From Athalassotoga sp964433875 (GTDB lineage Bacteria > Thermotogota > Thermotogae > Mesoaciditogales > Mesoaciditogaceae), in assembly GCA_964433875.1 (NCBI GenBank), contig CAYSSO010000033.1, positions 1 through 17,613 of the forward strand: a stretch of DNA of 17,613 nt, in the 5' to 3' direction. A program made the translations under genes and the position numbers. Within the stretch, counting starts at the first letter, position 1, and every line of letters begins with the position of its first letter. Positions 1-6,276 of the stretch are shown in pieces. Under the pieces are notes generated by a model that was not told the origin of the DNA, made no database searches, and saw only the letters and a program-made list of their open reading frames with translations.

Positions 1-989
1 TAAATACTTTCTCTTATTACAATTTCAGATTTAAGGACAACTTTTTTTTCTTCCTTTTGAACTAACAAGAATTCTACAGACGCTTTTCCCATTTCTTGCT
101 TTTGTATTCTCATCGTTGTCAAAGACGGAGTTATCAAAGCAGAAAACGGTATATCGTCATAGCCTATGACTTTTACCTCTTGAGGAATTTTTATTTTGTT
201 TTCTTTTAATGCTTTAATAACGCCGAATGCCATTAGATCGTTGTAAGCGAAGATCCCATCGAATAGCATGCCATCGCGGATCAATTCCATAACCGATTTG
301 TATCCACCGTCTATTTCTATGCCGCCCGTCTTTATAAGCCTATTGTCGATCCCAATTCCTGCCTCTTTGAGGGCCATTTTGTATCCTTCACATCTTTCTA
401 TGGATGCCGTGTTGTAAGATTGAGCCCCTATAAAGGCTATTCTCTTGCACCCCCTTTCGACAAGATGTCGCGTTGCCCTGTATCCGCCGTCAACTTCATC
501 GCTGTAAACCATAGGAATTCCAAGCGGTTCAAACTCTTTTATGTGCCTTCCGATTATGACAAAAGGTACTCCCAAATCTCTTAACATGAAAAGATCGTCG
601 TATTTTTCCTGATTTGGGGCTATTAAAAGGCCATCAACGCGTCTTTGGATAAGTGTTTGGATAGCCTTTACCTCTCTTTCATAACTTCTCGATGTGTTGG
701 CAAGAATTATTTGATATCCCTTCTCCTGAGCTTGAGACTCGATTCCTTTCAGTACCTCGGCCCAAAAAGGGTTGGCATTGTCTTCGATTATCACGCCTAT
801 GGTGTGGGTTTTTTGAAATTTTAAAGAAGCGGCAAAGCGATTGGGAACATACCCAAGTTTTCTTGCCGTCTCTTCAATTCTTTTTCTCGTTTCAGGACTT
901 ACATCCTGCCTTCCATTGAGCGCTCTCGAGGCTGCGCTTAAAGAAACTCCTGCCTGTTTGGCCACATCTTTTAAAGTTACGTAACCCAT
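1..989 (-). CDS. LacI-family transcriptional repressor (3' end cut by window edge)
   Basis: A sugar-responsive DNA-binding repressor is the likely role. Translation from the ATG at 989 gives an N-terminal LacI helix-turn-helix (about residues 5-24, TLKDVAKQAGVSLSAASRAL), then the hinge region GYVPNRFAASL, then a periplasmic-binding-protein-like effector domain that opens with the typical TIGVII and NPFW motifs and later shows FDGIFAYNDLMAFG and VIGYDD. A GGAGG ribosome site (plus-strand CCTCC) lies a few bases before the ATG. About 329 codons are visible and the last residues read EIVIRESI, the usual C-terminal strand of LacI proteins, so only a few residues are missing. The effector sugar and regulon lie outside the window and cannot be deduced. 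Autoregulation is inferred from operator-like boxes between its promoter and its start. Confidence 0.93.
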   Translation of the reverse strand, partial: MGYVTLKDVAKQAGVSLSAASRALNGRQDVSPETRKRIEETARKLGYVPNRFAASLKFQKTHTIGVIIEDNANPFWAEVLKGIESQAQEKGYQIILANTSRSYEREVKAIQTLIQRRVDGLLIAPNQEKYDDLFMLRDLGVPFVIIGRHIKEFEPLGIPMVYSDEVDGGYRATRHLVERGCKRIAFIGAQSYNTASIERCEGYKMALKEAGIGIDNRLIKTGGIEIDGGYKSVMELIRDGMLFDGIFAYNDLMAFGVIKALKENKIKIPQEVKVIGYDDIPFSALITPSLTTMRIQKQEMGKASVEFLLVQKEEKKVVLKSEIVIRESI

Positions 990-997
990 TTTTACCT

Positions 998-1021
998 CCG
1001 CAATCGATACCGCAATCGATT
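998..1021 (-). promoter_or_regulatory. Tandem operator-like boxes, probably for the adjacent LacI repressor
   Basis: An 11-base direct repeat CCGCAATCGAT occurs at 998-1008 and 1010-1020, a 12-base period. Each copy contains the ATCGAT palindrome with a central CG, and the second extends to AATCGATT (1014-1021). A-T flanks around a central CG are typical of LacI-family half-site junctions. The boxes lie between the predicted start of transcription and the ribosome site, where a bound repressor would block its own transcription. Binding is inferred, not seen. Confidence 0.5.
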
Positions 1022-1030
1022 CCGATACAA

Positions 1031-1059
1031 TTTATACAATTTATTTTAAAAATTGTCAA
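1031..1059 (-). promoter_or_regulatory. Sigma-A-type promoter of the lacI-family gene
   Basis: On the minus strand a perfect -35 TTGACA (1059-1054) is followed by a 17-base spacer and a -10 TATAAA (1036-1031). Transcription would start near 1024, giving a leader of about 35 bases to the ATG at 989. This is one of the two best promoter matches in the window. Confidence 0.75.
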
Positions 1060-1197
1060 ACCCCGTTTAAGACGATTTAAATCATTTATAGGCGATTACA
1101 ACTGGAAATCACCATTTAATGAAAAAAAGTTAAAAATATCCATGATTATCATTAGTTATCTTCGATAGTTCAAAAATTTCGATTTTGAAATTTTATG

Positions 1198-1206
1198 TGA
1201 TATAAT
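1198..1206 (+). promoter_or_regulatory. Extended -10 promoter of the rpsF operon
   Basis: TGATATAAT is an extended -10 element: TG, one base, then a perfect TATAAT at 1201-1206. The -35 position (17-base spacing) has only a weak TTCGAT, as is common for extended -10 promoters. Transcription would start near 1213, at the base of the leader hairpin. The rest of the 990-1267 interval holds the lacI promoter and operators, a small palindrome at 1142-1152, and AT-rich sequence with no ORF I would defend. Confidence 0.6.
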
Positions 1207-1216
1207 CAATATACCC

Positions 1217-1233
1217 GCCCTAAAGAATAGGGC
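1217..1233 (+). promoter_or_regulatory. Leader hairpin upstream of rpsF (possible S6:S18 autoregulatory element)
   Basis: GCCCTA (1217-1222) and TAGGGC (1228-1233) form a perfect 6-bp stem with a five-base loop, at the very 5' end of the predicted rpsF transcript. The CCCG just before the stem (1214-1217) and the GGGAGG ribosome site downstream (1247-1252) could take part in a larger fold. Many bacteria carry an S6:S18-binding motif in this leader that represses the operon. I cannot confirm that motif, because ten bases before the start codon are N. Confidence 0.35.
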
Positions 1234-1252
1234 CAAAATTGTCCATGGGAGG

Positions 1253-1262
1253 NNNNNNNNNN
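1253..1262. other. Assembly gap (10 N)
   Basis: Ten undetermined bases lie between GGGAGG and the rpsF start codon. If the gap length is only an estimate, the distance from ribosome site to start codon is unknown. The coding frame of rpsF is not affected. Confidence 0.95.
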
Positions 1263-1267
1263 AATTT

Positions 1268-1690
1268 ATGAGGATTTACGAAACGCTTTTCATCATCGAT
1301 CCTACTCTTGAAGAAGAGGCAAGAAACAAACTCGTCGATCGTGTCAAAAACCAGATCGAAGAGAAGATGGGGGGGAAGATAAGGAAGGTAGACAGATGGG
1401 GAGTAAAACAATTGGCCTTCAAGGTTCAAAAGTTCAACGAAGGCGATTACACCATCATCCTTTTCGATGCCGATCCTTCGAAGATCAAATCTCTCGAAGA
1501 ACTTTACAAAGTTGTACCAGAAATATTCAGGCATCTCATCTTAAGAAGAGAAGATCTCGAAAAGCATCCGGTAATTGAAAAGCAAGAAAAAGAAGAAAAG
1601 ACCGATGAGGTCGTTCCTGATCAGAAAGTTGAGACGGCCGAAGTTGCGGTTTCTGATCAATCTGATCAAAATGAAGGAGAAAATTCGTGA
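1268..1690 (+). CDS. rpsF: Small ribosomal subunit protein bS6
   Basis: bS6 binds the central domain of 16S rRNA in a heterodimer with bS18. The 140-residue product starts with the family signature MRIYETLFIIDPTL and continues with the conserved DRWGVKQLAFKVQKFNEGDY segment and the VPEIFRHLILRRED strand. The core fold ends near residue 97. The last 40 or so residues are a low-complexity tail rich in Glu, Lys, Val and Asp, longer than in short S6 proteins but a common kind of extension. Its TGA overlaps the GTG start of ssb (GTGA), so the two are translationally coupled. It is first in a run of nine co-directional genes and shares the operon with its partner rpsR. Confidence 0.96.
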   Translation: MRIYETLFIIDPTLEEEARNKLVDRVKNQIEEKMGGKIRKVDRWGVKQLAFKVQKFNEGDYTIILFDADPSKIKSLEELYKVVPEIFRHLILRREDLEKHPVIEKQEKEEKTDEVVPDQKVETAEVAVSDQSDQNEGENS

Positions 1691-2100
1691 ACTATAACAA
1701 GGTAATTCTTGTCGGAAGAATTACACAGGATCCACAGTTGAGAACCGGTATGAATGGCAATGTTGTTACTTTTAATCTTGCCGTGAACAGGAATTATTCC
1801 AAAGAGGACAAACAGGCAGATTTTTTCAGAATAGTTTGCTTTGGAAAAAATGCTGAGTTTGTCGCTTCGTATTTGAGAAAGGGTCGTCTAATTTTGATAG
1901 ACGGCAGTTTGAGAAATAATTCCTGGACAGACAGAGATGGAAAGCAACGCGTTACCACAGAGGTAATAGCGAACAAGGTTCAACCACTCGATAAAAAAGA
2001 GAATGTAGAGGAAATAAGCGATTCGTCTGGTGAGGAAATTCCTCCATCTTTTGATAACGATATTCCATCAGAAGATGAAGACAATGATGTACCATTTTAA
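1687..2100 (+). CDS. ssb: Single-stranded DNA-binding protein
   Basis: SSB coats single-stranded DNA in replication, repair and recombination. The 137-residue protein has an OB-fold over about residues 1-103, with the family marks NKVILVGRITQDPQLR at the start and FFRIVCFGKNAEFVASYLRKG in the middle. A disordered acidic linker follows, ending in the tip DNDVPF, the conserved peptide that recruits partner proteins. The start is GTG at 1687, overlapping the rpsF stop. An AAGGAG ribosome site at about 1674-1679 gives good spacing. The order rpsF-ssb-rpsR is widespread in bacteria. Confidence 0.96.
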   Translation: MNYNKVILVGRITQDPQLRTGMNGNVVTFNLAVNRNYSKEDKQADFFRIVCFGKNAEFVASYLRKGRLILIDGSLRNNSWTDRDGKQRVTTEVIANKVQPLDKKENVEEISDSSGEEIPPSFDNDIPSEDEDNDVPF

Positions 2101-2123
2101 TTTAAAATTGGAGGTTGATTTGA

Positions 2124-2378
2124 ATGGCTTACGATAAAGATAGCGGAAAAAAGGAAAAAGCAAGTTTTAAAAGAAAGGCGAGAAAATGCTATTTTTGCAT
2201 GAATGACATAAATTACATTGATTACAAAGACACAAGAACCTTAAAGAAGTTTGTCAGTGACAAAGGAAAGATCTTACCAAGAAGAATCACCGGTACCTGT
2301 GCGAAACACCAAAGAATGGTGGCCGAGGCCATAAAGCGCTCGAGAGAAGCGGCGCTTATTCCATACACGAAAGATTGA
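2124..2378 (+). CDS. rpsR: Small ribosomal subunit protein bS18, probable zinc-binding form
   Basis: bS18 pairs with bS6 on the platform of the 30S subunit. The 84-residue product carries the signature IDYKDTRTLKKFVSDKGKIL followed by PRRITGTCAKHQR. It retains Cys22 and Cys25 (CYFC) together with Cys59 and His62 (CAKH), a set of four plausible zinc ligands, so it is probably the C+ zinc-binding paralog rather than a C- form. The N-terminal 20 residues are very lysine-rich. GGAGG at 2110-2114 sits nine bases before the ATG. A GC-rich hairpin begins at the stop codon. Confidence 0.96.
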   Translation: MAYDKDSGKKEKASFKRKARKCYFCMNDINYIDYKDTRTLKKFVSDKGKILPRRITGTCAKHQRMVAEAIKRSREAALIPYTKD

Positions 2379-2397
2379 AGAGGCCGTCGGGCCTCTT
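2378..2397 (+). terminator. Hairpin between rpsR and rplI (weak terminator or processing site)
   Basis: AGAGGCC (2379-2385) pairs with GGCCTCT (2390-2396) around a four-base loop; the flanking A2378 and T2397 extend the stem by one pair. The bases after it are TTGTGTT, a poor U-tract, so it probably terminates only partially, or sets the ratio of rpsR to rplI by protecting or processing the mRNA. The next gene starts only 27 bases later and shows no promoter of its own. Confidence 0.45.
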
Positions 2398-2423
2398 TGT
2401 GTTAAACACACGGTGGTGATAAA

Positions 2424-2867
2424 ATGAAAGTCTTACTTTTGCAGGATGTTAAGGCACTCGGTAGAATGGGCGATATAGTCGAGGTTAGCGACGGATACGC
2501 AAGAAATTATCTTCTTCCGCGCAAATTGGCAACTTTGGCAAATGAAAAAGTCATCGAACAGGTTAACAAAGAAAAAAAGGCTGAAGAATTGAGAAAGAAA
2601 AAGGAAATGGAAGAGGCCGCAAAAAAGATATCCGAACTCATGAAGACTACAATTGTTGTAAAGGCTAAAGCCGGTGAAGGTAATAAACTTTATGGATCGG
2701 TCACATCTTCAGAAATAGCAGAAAAACTTTCAGAATATTTCGGCGAACCTTTTGACAAAAAGAATATAGAGGTAGAGCCTATAAAGGAACTCGGTCTTTA
2801 CGAAGCCAAGGTCAAGTTTGGAAATGGCCTATCTGGAAAAGTGAAAATCAGGGTTGAAAAAAGTTGA
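2424..2867 (+). CDS. rplI: Large ribosomal subunit protein bL9
   Basis: bL9 binds 23S rRNA near the L1 stalk and stretches away from the 50S surface. The 147-residue length is typical. The N-terminal domain carries the signature VKALGRMGDIVEVSDGYARN followed by YLLPRKLA. A long charged helix (about residues 41-74, KKAEELRKKKEMEE) connects to the C-terminal RNA-binding domain, which shows GNKLYGSVTSSEIA. The ribosome site is GGTGGTGAT just before the ATG. Its TGA overlaps the TTG start of the next gene. Confidence 0.96.
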   Translation: MKVLLLQDVKALGRMGDIVEVSDGYARNYLLPRKLATLANEKVIEQVNKEKKAEELRKKKEMEEAAKKISELMKTTIVVKAKAGEGNKLYGSVTSSEIAEKLSEYFGEPFDKKNIEVEPIKELGLYEAKVKFGNGLSGKVKIRVEKS

Positions 2868-3712
2868 ATATAATAATGTATTCCAAAGCACTTTATTCTA
2901 CATGGATGTACTACTCGCCAGATAGAATGCTTATAGATTGCGGAGAGGGTGCGAGTACTTATCTTGGAAATAAGTCTTTTGCAGTTCAAAGGGTTTTTTT
3001 GACGCATGGCCATGCGGATCACATAGCGGGTCTTTGGGGACTTGTCAACACGAGAAACAATGCAATGGGGGATAAGGAAAAGGCACTTGAGATATATTAT
3101 CCACGAGGAAGTAAATCGGTAGAAGAGTTTCTTGATTTCATTTTGAAAGTCAACAGCGATTTAAAATATGCGCTTACGATAAAATCACTCGATATTGGAG
3201 AAGAGGTAATTCTTCATAGAACTGGAGGAGTTAAGCGAGTTATAAGGCCATTCAGAACTCATCATACCGTTAATGAAATCAGTTTTGGCTACAATATATA
3301 CGAAATGCGAAAACGTTTAAAAGATAAGTACAGAAACCTGACCCAGAGTGAGATTCTCGATCTTGTAAAGAAATACGGTCGAGAAGAGATAACGGTAGAT
3401 TACGAGCAAAAGATATTGACGATAAGCGGAGACTCAACGCCGATATCGGTCAAAGATGCTTATGAAACTGATTTGCTTATTCACGAATCGACCTTTTTAA
3501 ACGGTGATGATAGGAAGGGAAATAACCATTCTTCAATACGGGAGGTCCTTACGCTGGCAAAAGAGGCAAAGGTTAAATCGGTGATACTTTATCACATCTC
3601 GACGAGATATGAAAGAAATATAAAACGTTATGTGAACAAAGCAATAGAGGAGATCGGAATCGACTTTCCGGTAATGTACGTTCATCCTTCAAAGATCTTC
3701 ACTTTGAAATGA
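2864..3712 (+). CDS. rnz: Ribonuclease Z (tRNase Z), metallo-beta-lactamase fold
   Basis: This nuclease matures tRNA 3' ends. The 282-residue protein has the two-zinc motif THGHADH (His48, His50, Asp52, His53), DCGEG at 25-29, a second-site TISGDS segment and the later LYHISTRY histidine. It begins directly with MNIIMYSKALYSTW, lacking the usual N-terminal strand of most family members. From memory this matches the short N-terminus of the T. maritima enzyme, which is known for cutting after an encoded CCA. That supports the TTG start at 2864, although neither it nor an ATG at 2876 has a strong ribosome site. It is coupled to rplI by a TTGA overlap. Confidence 0.9.
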   Translation: MNIIMYSKALYSTWMYYSPDRMLIDCGEGASTYLGNKSFAVQRVFLTHGHADHIAGLWGLVNTRNNAMGDKEKALEIYYPRGSKSVEEFLDFILKVNSDLKYALTIKSLDIGEEVILHRTGGVKRVIRPFRTHHTVNEISFGYNIYEMRKRLKDKYRNLTQSEILDLVKKYGREEITVDYEQKILTISGDSTPISVKDAYETDLLIHESTFLNGDDRKGNNHSSIREVLTLAKEAKVKSVILYHISTRYERNIKRYVNKAIEEIGIDFPVMYVHPSKIFTLK

Positions 3713-3725
3713 AGGGATGATAAAG

Positions 3726-4163
3726 ATGGTTCTCGTATTTTGGATATTCTTAGGGGCTTTAATGTGTATCACGGAGATCTTTATTCCCACTTTTTTTCTC
3801 TTTTGGTTTGGACTTGGGGCTTTTGCGGCCGCCATAACCTCTCTTTTTGCAGATCTTATAATTCAAATAGTCGTCTTTATAGTCGTTTCTGCGGTACTTG
3901 TCATATTTACCCGCCCGATAGCACTCAAGGTGCTTCAAAGGAAAGATTCTCCAAGGCAGATAAGCATCGATGAGATAATAGGTAAGAGAGCCCTCGTTAT
4001 AGAGACAATAGATGTTGAAAAGAATACGGGAAAGGTTAAGATAAATGGAGATGTGTGGAGAGCGATCACAGTTGACAATTCGAAAGTTATGATAAATGAT
4101 TACGTTATTATTTTAAAGGTTGAGGGTACCAAACTTGTGGTAAGAAGGGAGGAACAAAAATGA
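3726..4163 (+). CDS. NfeD-like membrane protein
   Basis: Short NfeD proteins pair with SPFH proteins and are thought to support membrane microdomains or protein quality control. Three hydrophobic segments fill roughly the first 65 residues, followed by a small beta-rich domain. This domain has the family-like pattern IDEIIGKRALVIETIDVEKN then GKVKINGDVWRAI, the OB-fold typical of NfeD. I prefer the ATG at 3726, because AAGGG at 3712-3716 is nine bases upstream; an in-frame ATG at 3717 overlaps that site and would add three residues. Its TGA overlaps the ATG of the SPFH gene, the classic nfeD-stomatin coupling. Confidence 0.85.
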   Translation: MVLVFWIFLGALMCITEIFIPTFFLFWFGLGAFAAAITSLFADLIIQIVVFIVVSAVLVIFTRPIALKVLQRKDSPRQISIDEIIGKRALVIETIDVEKNTGKVKINGDVWRAITVDNSKVMINDYVIILKVEGTKLVVRREEQK

Positions 4164-5083
4164 TACTTGGAATAATCATAGGAGTCATTATAGCGGCCTT
4201 TCTTATAGTCGTCGCTATAACGGGTATAAAGATAGTCAGGCCATTCCAAAGGGGGTTAGTCGAACGCCTCGGAAAATTTTCAAGAGAGGTTCAATCGGGA
4301 TTGCATCTTATAATTCCTTTCTTTGAAAAGATGATCAAGGTAGATATGAGAGAGCACTTCATAAACGTTCCACCTCAAGAGGTTATAACTCGTGATAATG
4401 TCGTCGTATCCGTTGATGCCATAATATATTATCAGGTCTCCGACGCTTTTAAAGTCAATTACAACGTTAAGGCTTTTGAACCTGCCGCAACGATGCTTGC
4501 CCAGACGAATCTCAGAAATGTCATAGGAGAACTCGAACTCGATCAAACTCTGACTTCCCGTGAAATGATAAATGCGAAACTAAGAGATACCCTTGATGAG
4601 GCAACGGACAAATGGGGAGTAAGAATAACAAGAGTGGAGATAAAGAAAATAGATCCTCCCAAGGACATAACAGAGGCAATGAGTCAGCAAATGAAGGCCG
4701 AGAGGACAAAGAGGGCTGCCATTCTTGAGGCCGAAGGTATAAAGCAATCGCAGATTCTCCAGGCCGAAGGTCAAAAACAATCGCAGATTTTGAAAGCCGA
4801 AGGAGATGCAACGGCAATTCAAAGAATAGCCGATGCGCAGAAATACAAATTTCAGACGGAAGCAGAAGGACAGGCGGCAGCCATAAAGATTGTCTTCGAT
4901 GCCATTCATTCCGGAAATCCGACACCAGATCTTATAACCATAAGATACCTCGAGGCACTCCAGCAGATCGCAAATGGACAGGCTACAAAGATCTTCTTAC
5001 CATTTGAAACTTCCGGAGTTCTTTCGAGCCTTGGGGCTATGGCAGAAGTTTTCAAAAGCGGGGAGGGAAAGAGTAAGAGTTGA
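4160..5083 (+). CDS. qmcA: SPFH/stomatin-family membrane protein (QmcA/paraslipin type)
   Basis: These proteins form large membrane-anchored rings that organise membrane proteins and proteases. The 307 residues comprise one N-terminal membrane helix (about 2-22), the SPFH domain with the hallmarks RPFQRGLVERLGKF, LIIPFFEKMIKVDMRE and PPQEVITRDNVVVSVDA, a conserved DKWGVRITRVEIKKIDPP segment, and a long Ala/Glu/Gln-rich helical region. The helix includes three 11-residue repeats (ILxAEGxKQSQ, residues 188-220). GGGAGGAAC gives a strong ribosome site at the ATG. It follows an NfeD-like gene with a 4-base overlap. The symbol is by family resemblance. Confidence 0.88.
   Translation: MILGIIIGVIIAAFLIVVAITGIKIVRPFQRGLVERLGKFSREVQSGLHLIIPFFEKMIKVDMREHFINVPPQEVITRDNVVVSVDAIIYYQVSDAFKVNYNVKAFEPAATMLAQTNLRNVIGELELDQTLTSREMINAKLRDTLDEATDKWGVRITRVEIKKIDPPKDITEAMSQQMKAERTKRAAILEAEGIKQSQILQAEGQKQSQILKAEGDATAIQRIADAQKYKFQTEAEGQAAAIKIVFDAIHSGNPTPDLITIRYLEALQQIANGQATKIFLPFETSGVLSSLGAMAEVFKSGEGKSKS
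4721..4819 (+). repeat. Three tandem 33-bp repeats inside the SPFH gene
   Basis: Three consecutive 33-bp units (4721-4753, 4754-4786, 4787-4819) encode ILEAEGIKQSQ, ILQAEGQKQSQ and ILKAEGDATAI. The first two differ at only a handful of bases and the third has diverged in its second half. An 11-residue period suits a hendecad coiled coil, so this looks like slippage within the helical arm of the SPFH ring. Confidence 0.8.
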
Positions 5084-5640
5084 ATCTCATAACTCTTTGG
5101 ATAACGGCAATTGAAATCGCACTTATAACTGTTGGAGGATTTTTACTTGCGTTTTGGTACGTTAGAAATCGAATAATAGAAAAGAAGCAACTGGGCACCT
5201 CTTTTCTCAAATACTTTCAAGGACTTTTTCCTGTTGGTGTTATGTTTTTTGGAATTTATGTCATTCTCTCATTCAATCACGCAATAGGATCGCTGATCAT
5301 GGTCCTGGCTACATTTTTCTACATAGTGTCGAGTGTAACCTATACCGTCGACAAATACGACAGTGTTCATCGCGCTACAATTCTCTCTCTCGGGTATACC
5401 CGTCAGGAATACGCGATAAGATATCTTTTCAAAAGTTCTTTAAGCACATGGATAATAGCGGCTTTGAATTTTTTTGTTGCGCAATTCGTCTCACTTGTAT
5501 TCGTACAGGTAATAGCAAATTACAAAATAAGCACTTTTGAAAATGATTTGCTCTACGCATCTCTCACACTGATGGTAGTGGGATTTATTCTTTCCATATT
5601 CAAAAGTTTTGATATTTTGGAGGTAAAAAGTAAAGAATGA
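5080..5640 (+). CDS. Uncharacterised five-helix membrane protein with an EAA-like loop
   Basis: I do not recognise this 186-residue protein. Hydrophobic stretches near residues 3-28, 49-64, 68-90, 120-146 and 156-176 suggest five membrane helices. Between helices three and four a polar loop, RATILSLGYTRQEYAIRYLF (about 98-117), resembles the EAA coupling loop of ABC importer permeases (A..LG.....f..v.lP) but lacks its proline. No ATPase gene is adjacent. The TTG start overlaps the SPFH stop (TTGA), and its TGA overlaps the next ATG, so it is part of the nfeD-SPFH transcription unit. It may be a client or partner of the SPFH ring; that is inference from position only. Confidence 0.65.
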   Translation: MNLITLWITAIEIALITVGGFLLAFWYVRNRIIEKKQLGTSFLKYFQGLFPVGVMFFGIYVILSFNHAIGSLIMVLATFFYIVSSVTYTVDKYDSVHRATILSLGYTRQEYAIRYLFKSSLSTWIIAALNFFVAQFVSLVFVQVIANYKISTFENDLLYASLTLMVVGFILSIFKSFDILEVKSKE

Positions 5641-6269
5641 AAAAGTATTTTTTCATCCTTTTGATATTTGGGCAGATGGCATTTGCACTGCCAATATCGA
5701 TGACGATTTCAAATCAGGAAATTTCGGCCGGATTTGTGGCCACGCCTATCGAGATAAATATAGGGTATCCTCAATCTTCAGTTTCTTTTCAACGATTTGC
5801 CGGCATAAATGTGACTGTCTCAACGCCACTTTTTAATCCTTACTTAAATTTTAATGTCTACAATTACAGATTTCTCTCCTTTTTTGCCGGTGCGAATTTC
5901 GAATTTGGAAATTTACCTCAGGCTTTTAAAAGTGAAAAGATAAATGAATATGGGAGAATCTTTTTGGATCTCGCGATTTCTGTCAGTTTGAAAAATTTAT
6001 ATTTTTACGTCAACTATCAAAGACTTGTTTCAAGCGTGAATTTAAACGTTTTAAATAACATTTTCTTTATTGCCCCGCCCAACCCTTACTACCCTCCAAA
6101 TGCGCTTTATCTCTATACTTCATATGATTTTGATTGGTTTAAAGGTGAAAACGTAATTTTTAGCATCTTCGGAGACGCTAACTTGAATTTTTCCGATGGT
6201 TTTATCTTTTCAACACCATCGATCGAGTTAGGCCTCAAAATCTTTACCAATACTTCCATTCTTAATTAG
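5637..6269 (+). CDS. Exported beta-rich protein of unknown function, possible outer-membrane barrel
   Basis: The 210-residue product begins with a clear signal peptide, MKKYFFILLIFGQMAFA, with probable cleavage after residue 17. The mature part has no further membrane helix. It is rich in Phe, Tyr and Asn, with alternating polar and hydrophobic residues (for example LYFYVNYQRLVSSVNLNV and FIFSTPSIELGLKIF), the pattern of amphipathic strands in a small beta-barrel. It could sit in the outer sheath (toga). No family is recognised. Its ATG overlaps the preceding stop (ATGA); a GGAGG lies about 13 bases upstream. It is the last gene of the operon and converges with the next gene on the minus strand, with only seven bases between the stops and no terminator hairpin. 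Confidence 0.65.
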   Translation: MKKYFFILLIFGQMAFALPISMTISNQEISAGFVATPIEINIGYPQSSVSFQRFAGINVTVSTPLFNPYLNFNVYNYRFLSFFAGANFEFGNLPQAFKSEKINEYGRIFLDLAISVSLKNLYFYVNYQRLVSSVNLNVLNNIFFIAPPNPYYPPNALYLYTSYDFDWFKGENVIFSIFGDANLNFSDGFIFSTPSIELGLKIFTNTSILN

Positions 6270-6276
6270 CAAAGTG

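Noticed and set aside
692..919. A 75-codon plus-strand frame inside the LacI gene.
   Set aside because: Shadow of the conserved repressor on the other strand.
1220..1534. An open frame antisense to rpsF that reads across the N gap.
   Set aside because: It translates through undetermined bases and mirrors a clearly conserved ribosomal gene.
4521..4925. A 134-codon open frame antisense to the SPFH gene.
   Set aside because: Leu/Ser/Pro-rich shadow caused by the Glu/Ala-rich repeats on the coding strand; no start signal.
6270..6276. A terminator between the converging beta-barrel and PyrE-like genes.
   Set aside because: Only seven bases separate the stop codons and I see no stem in or around them.
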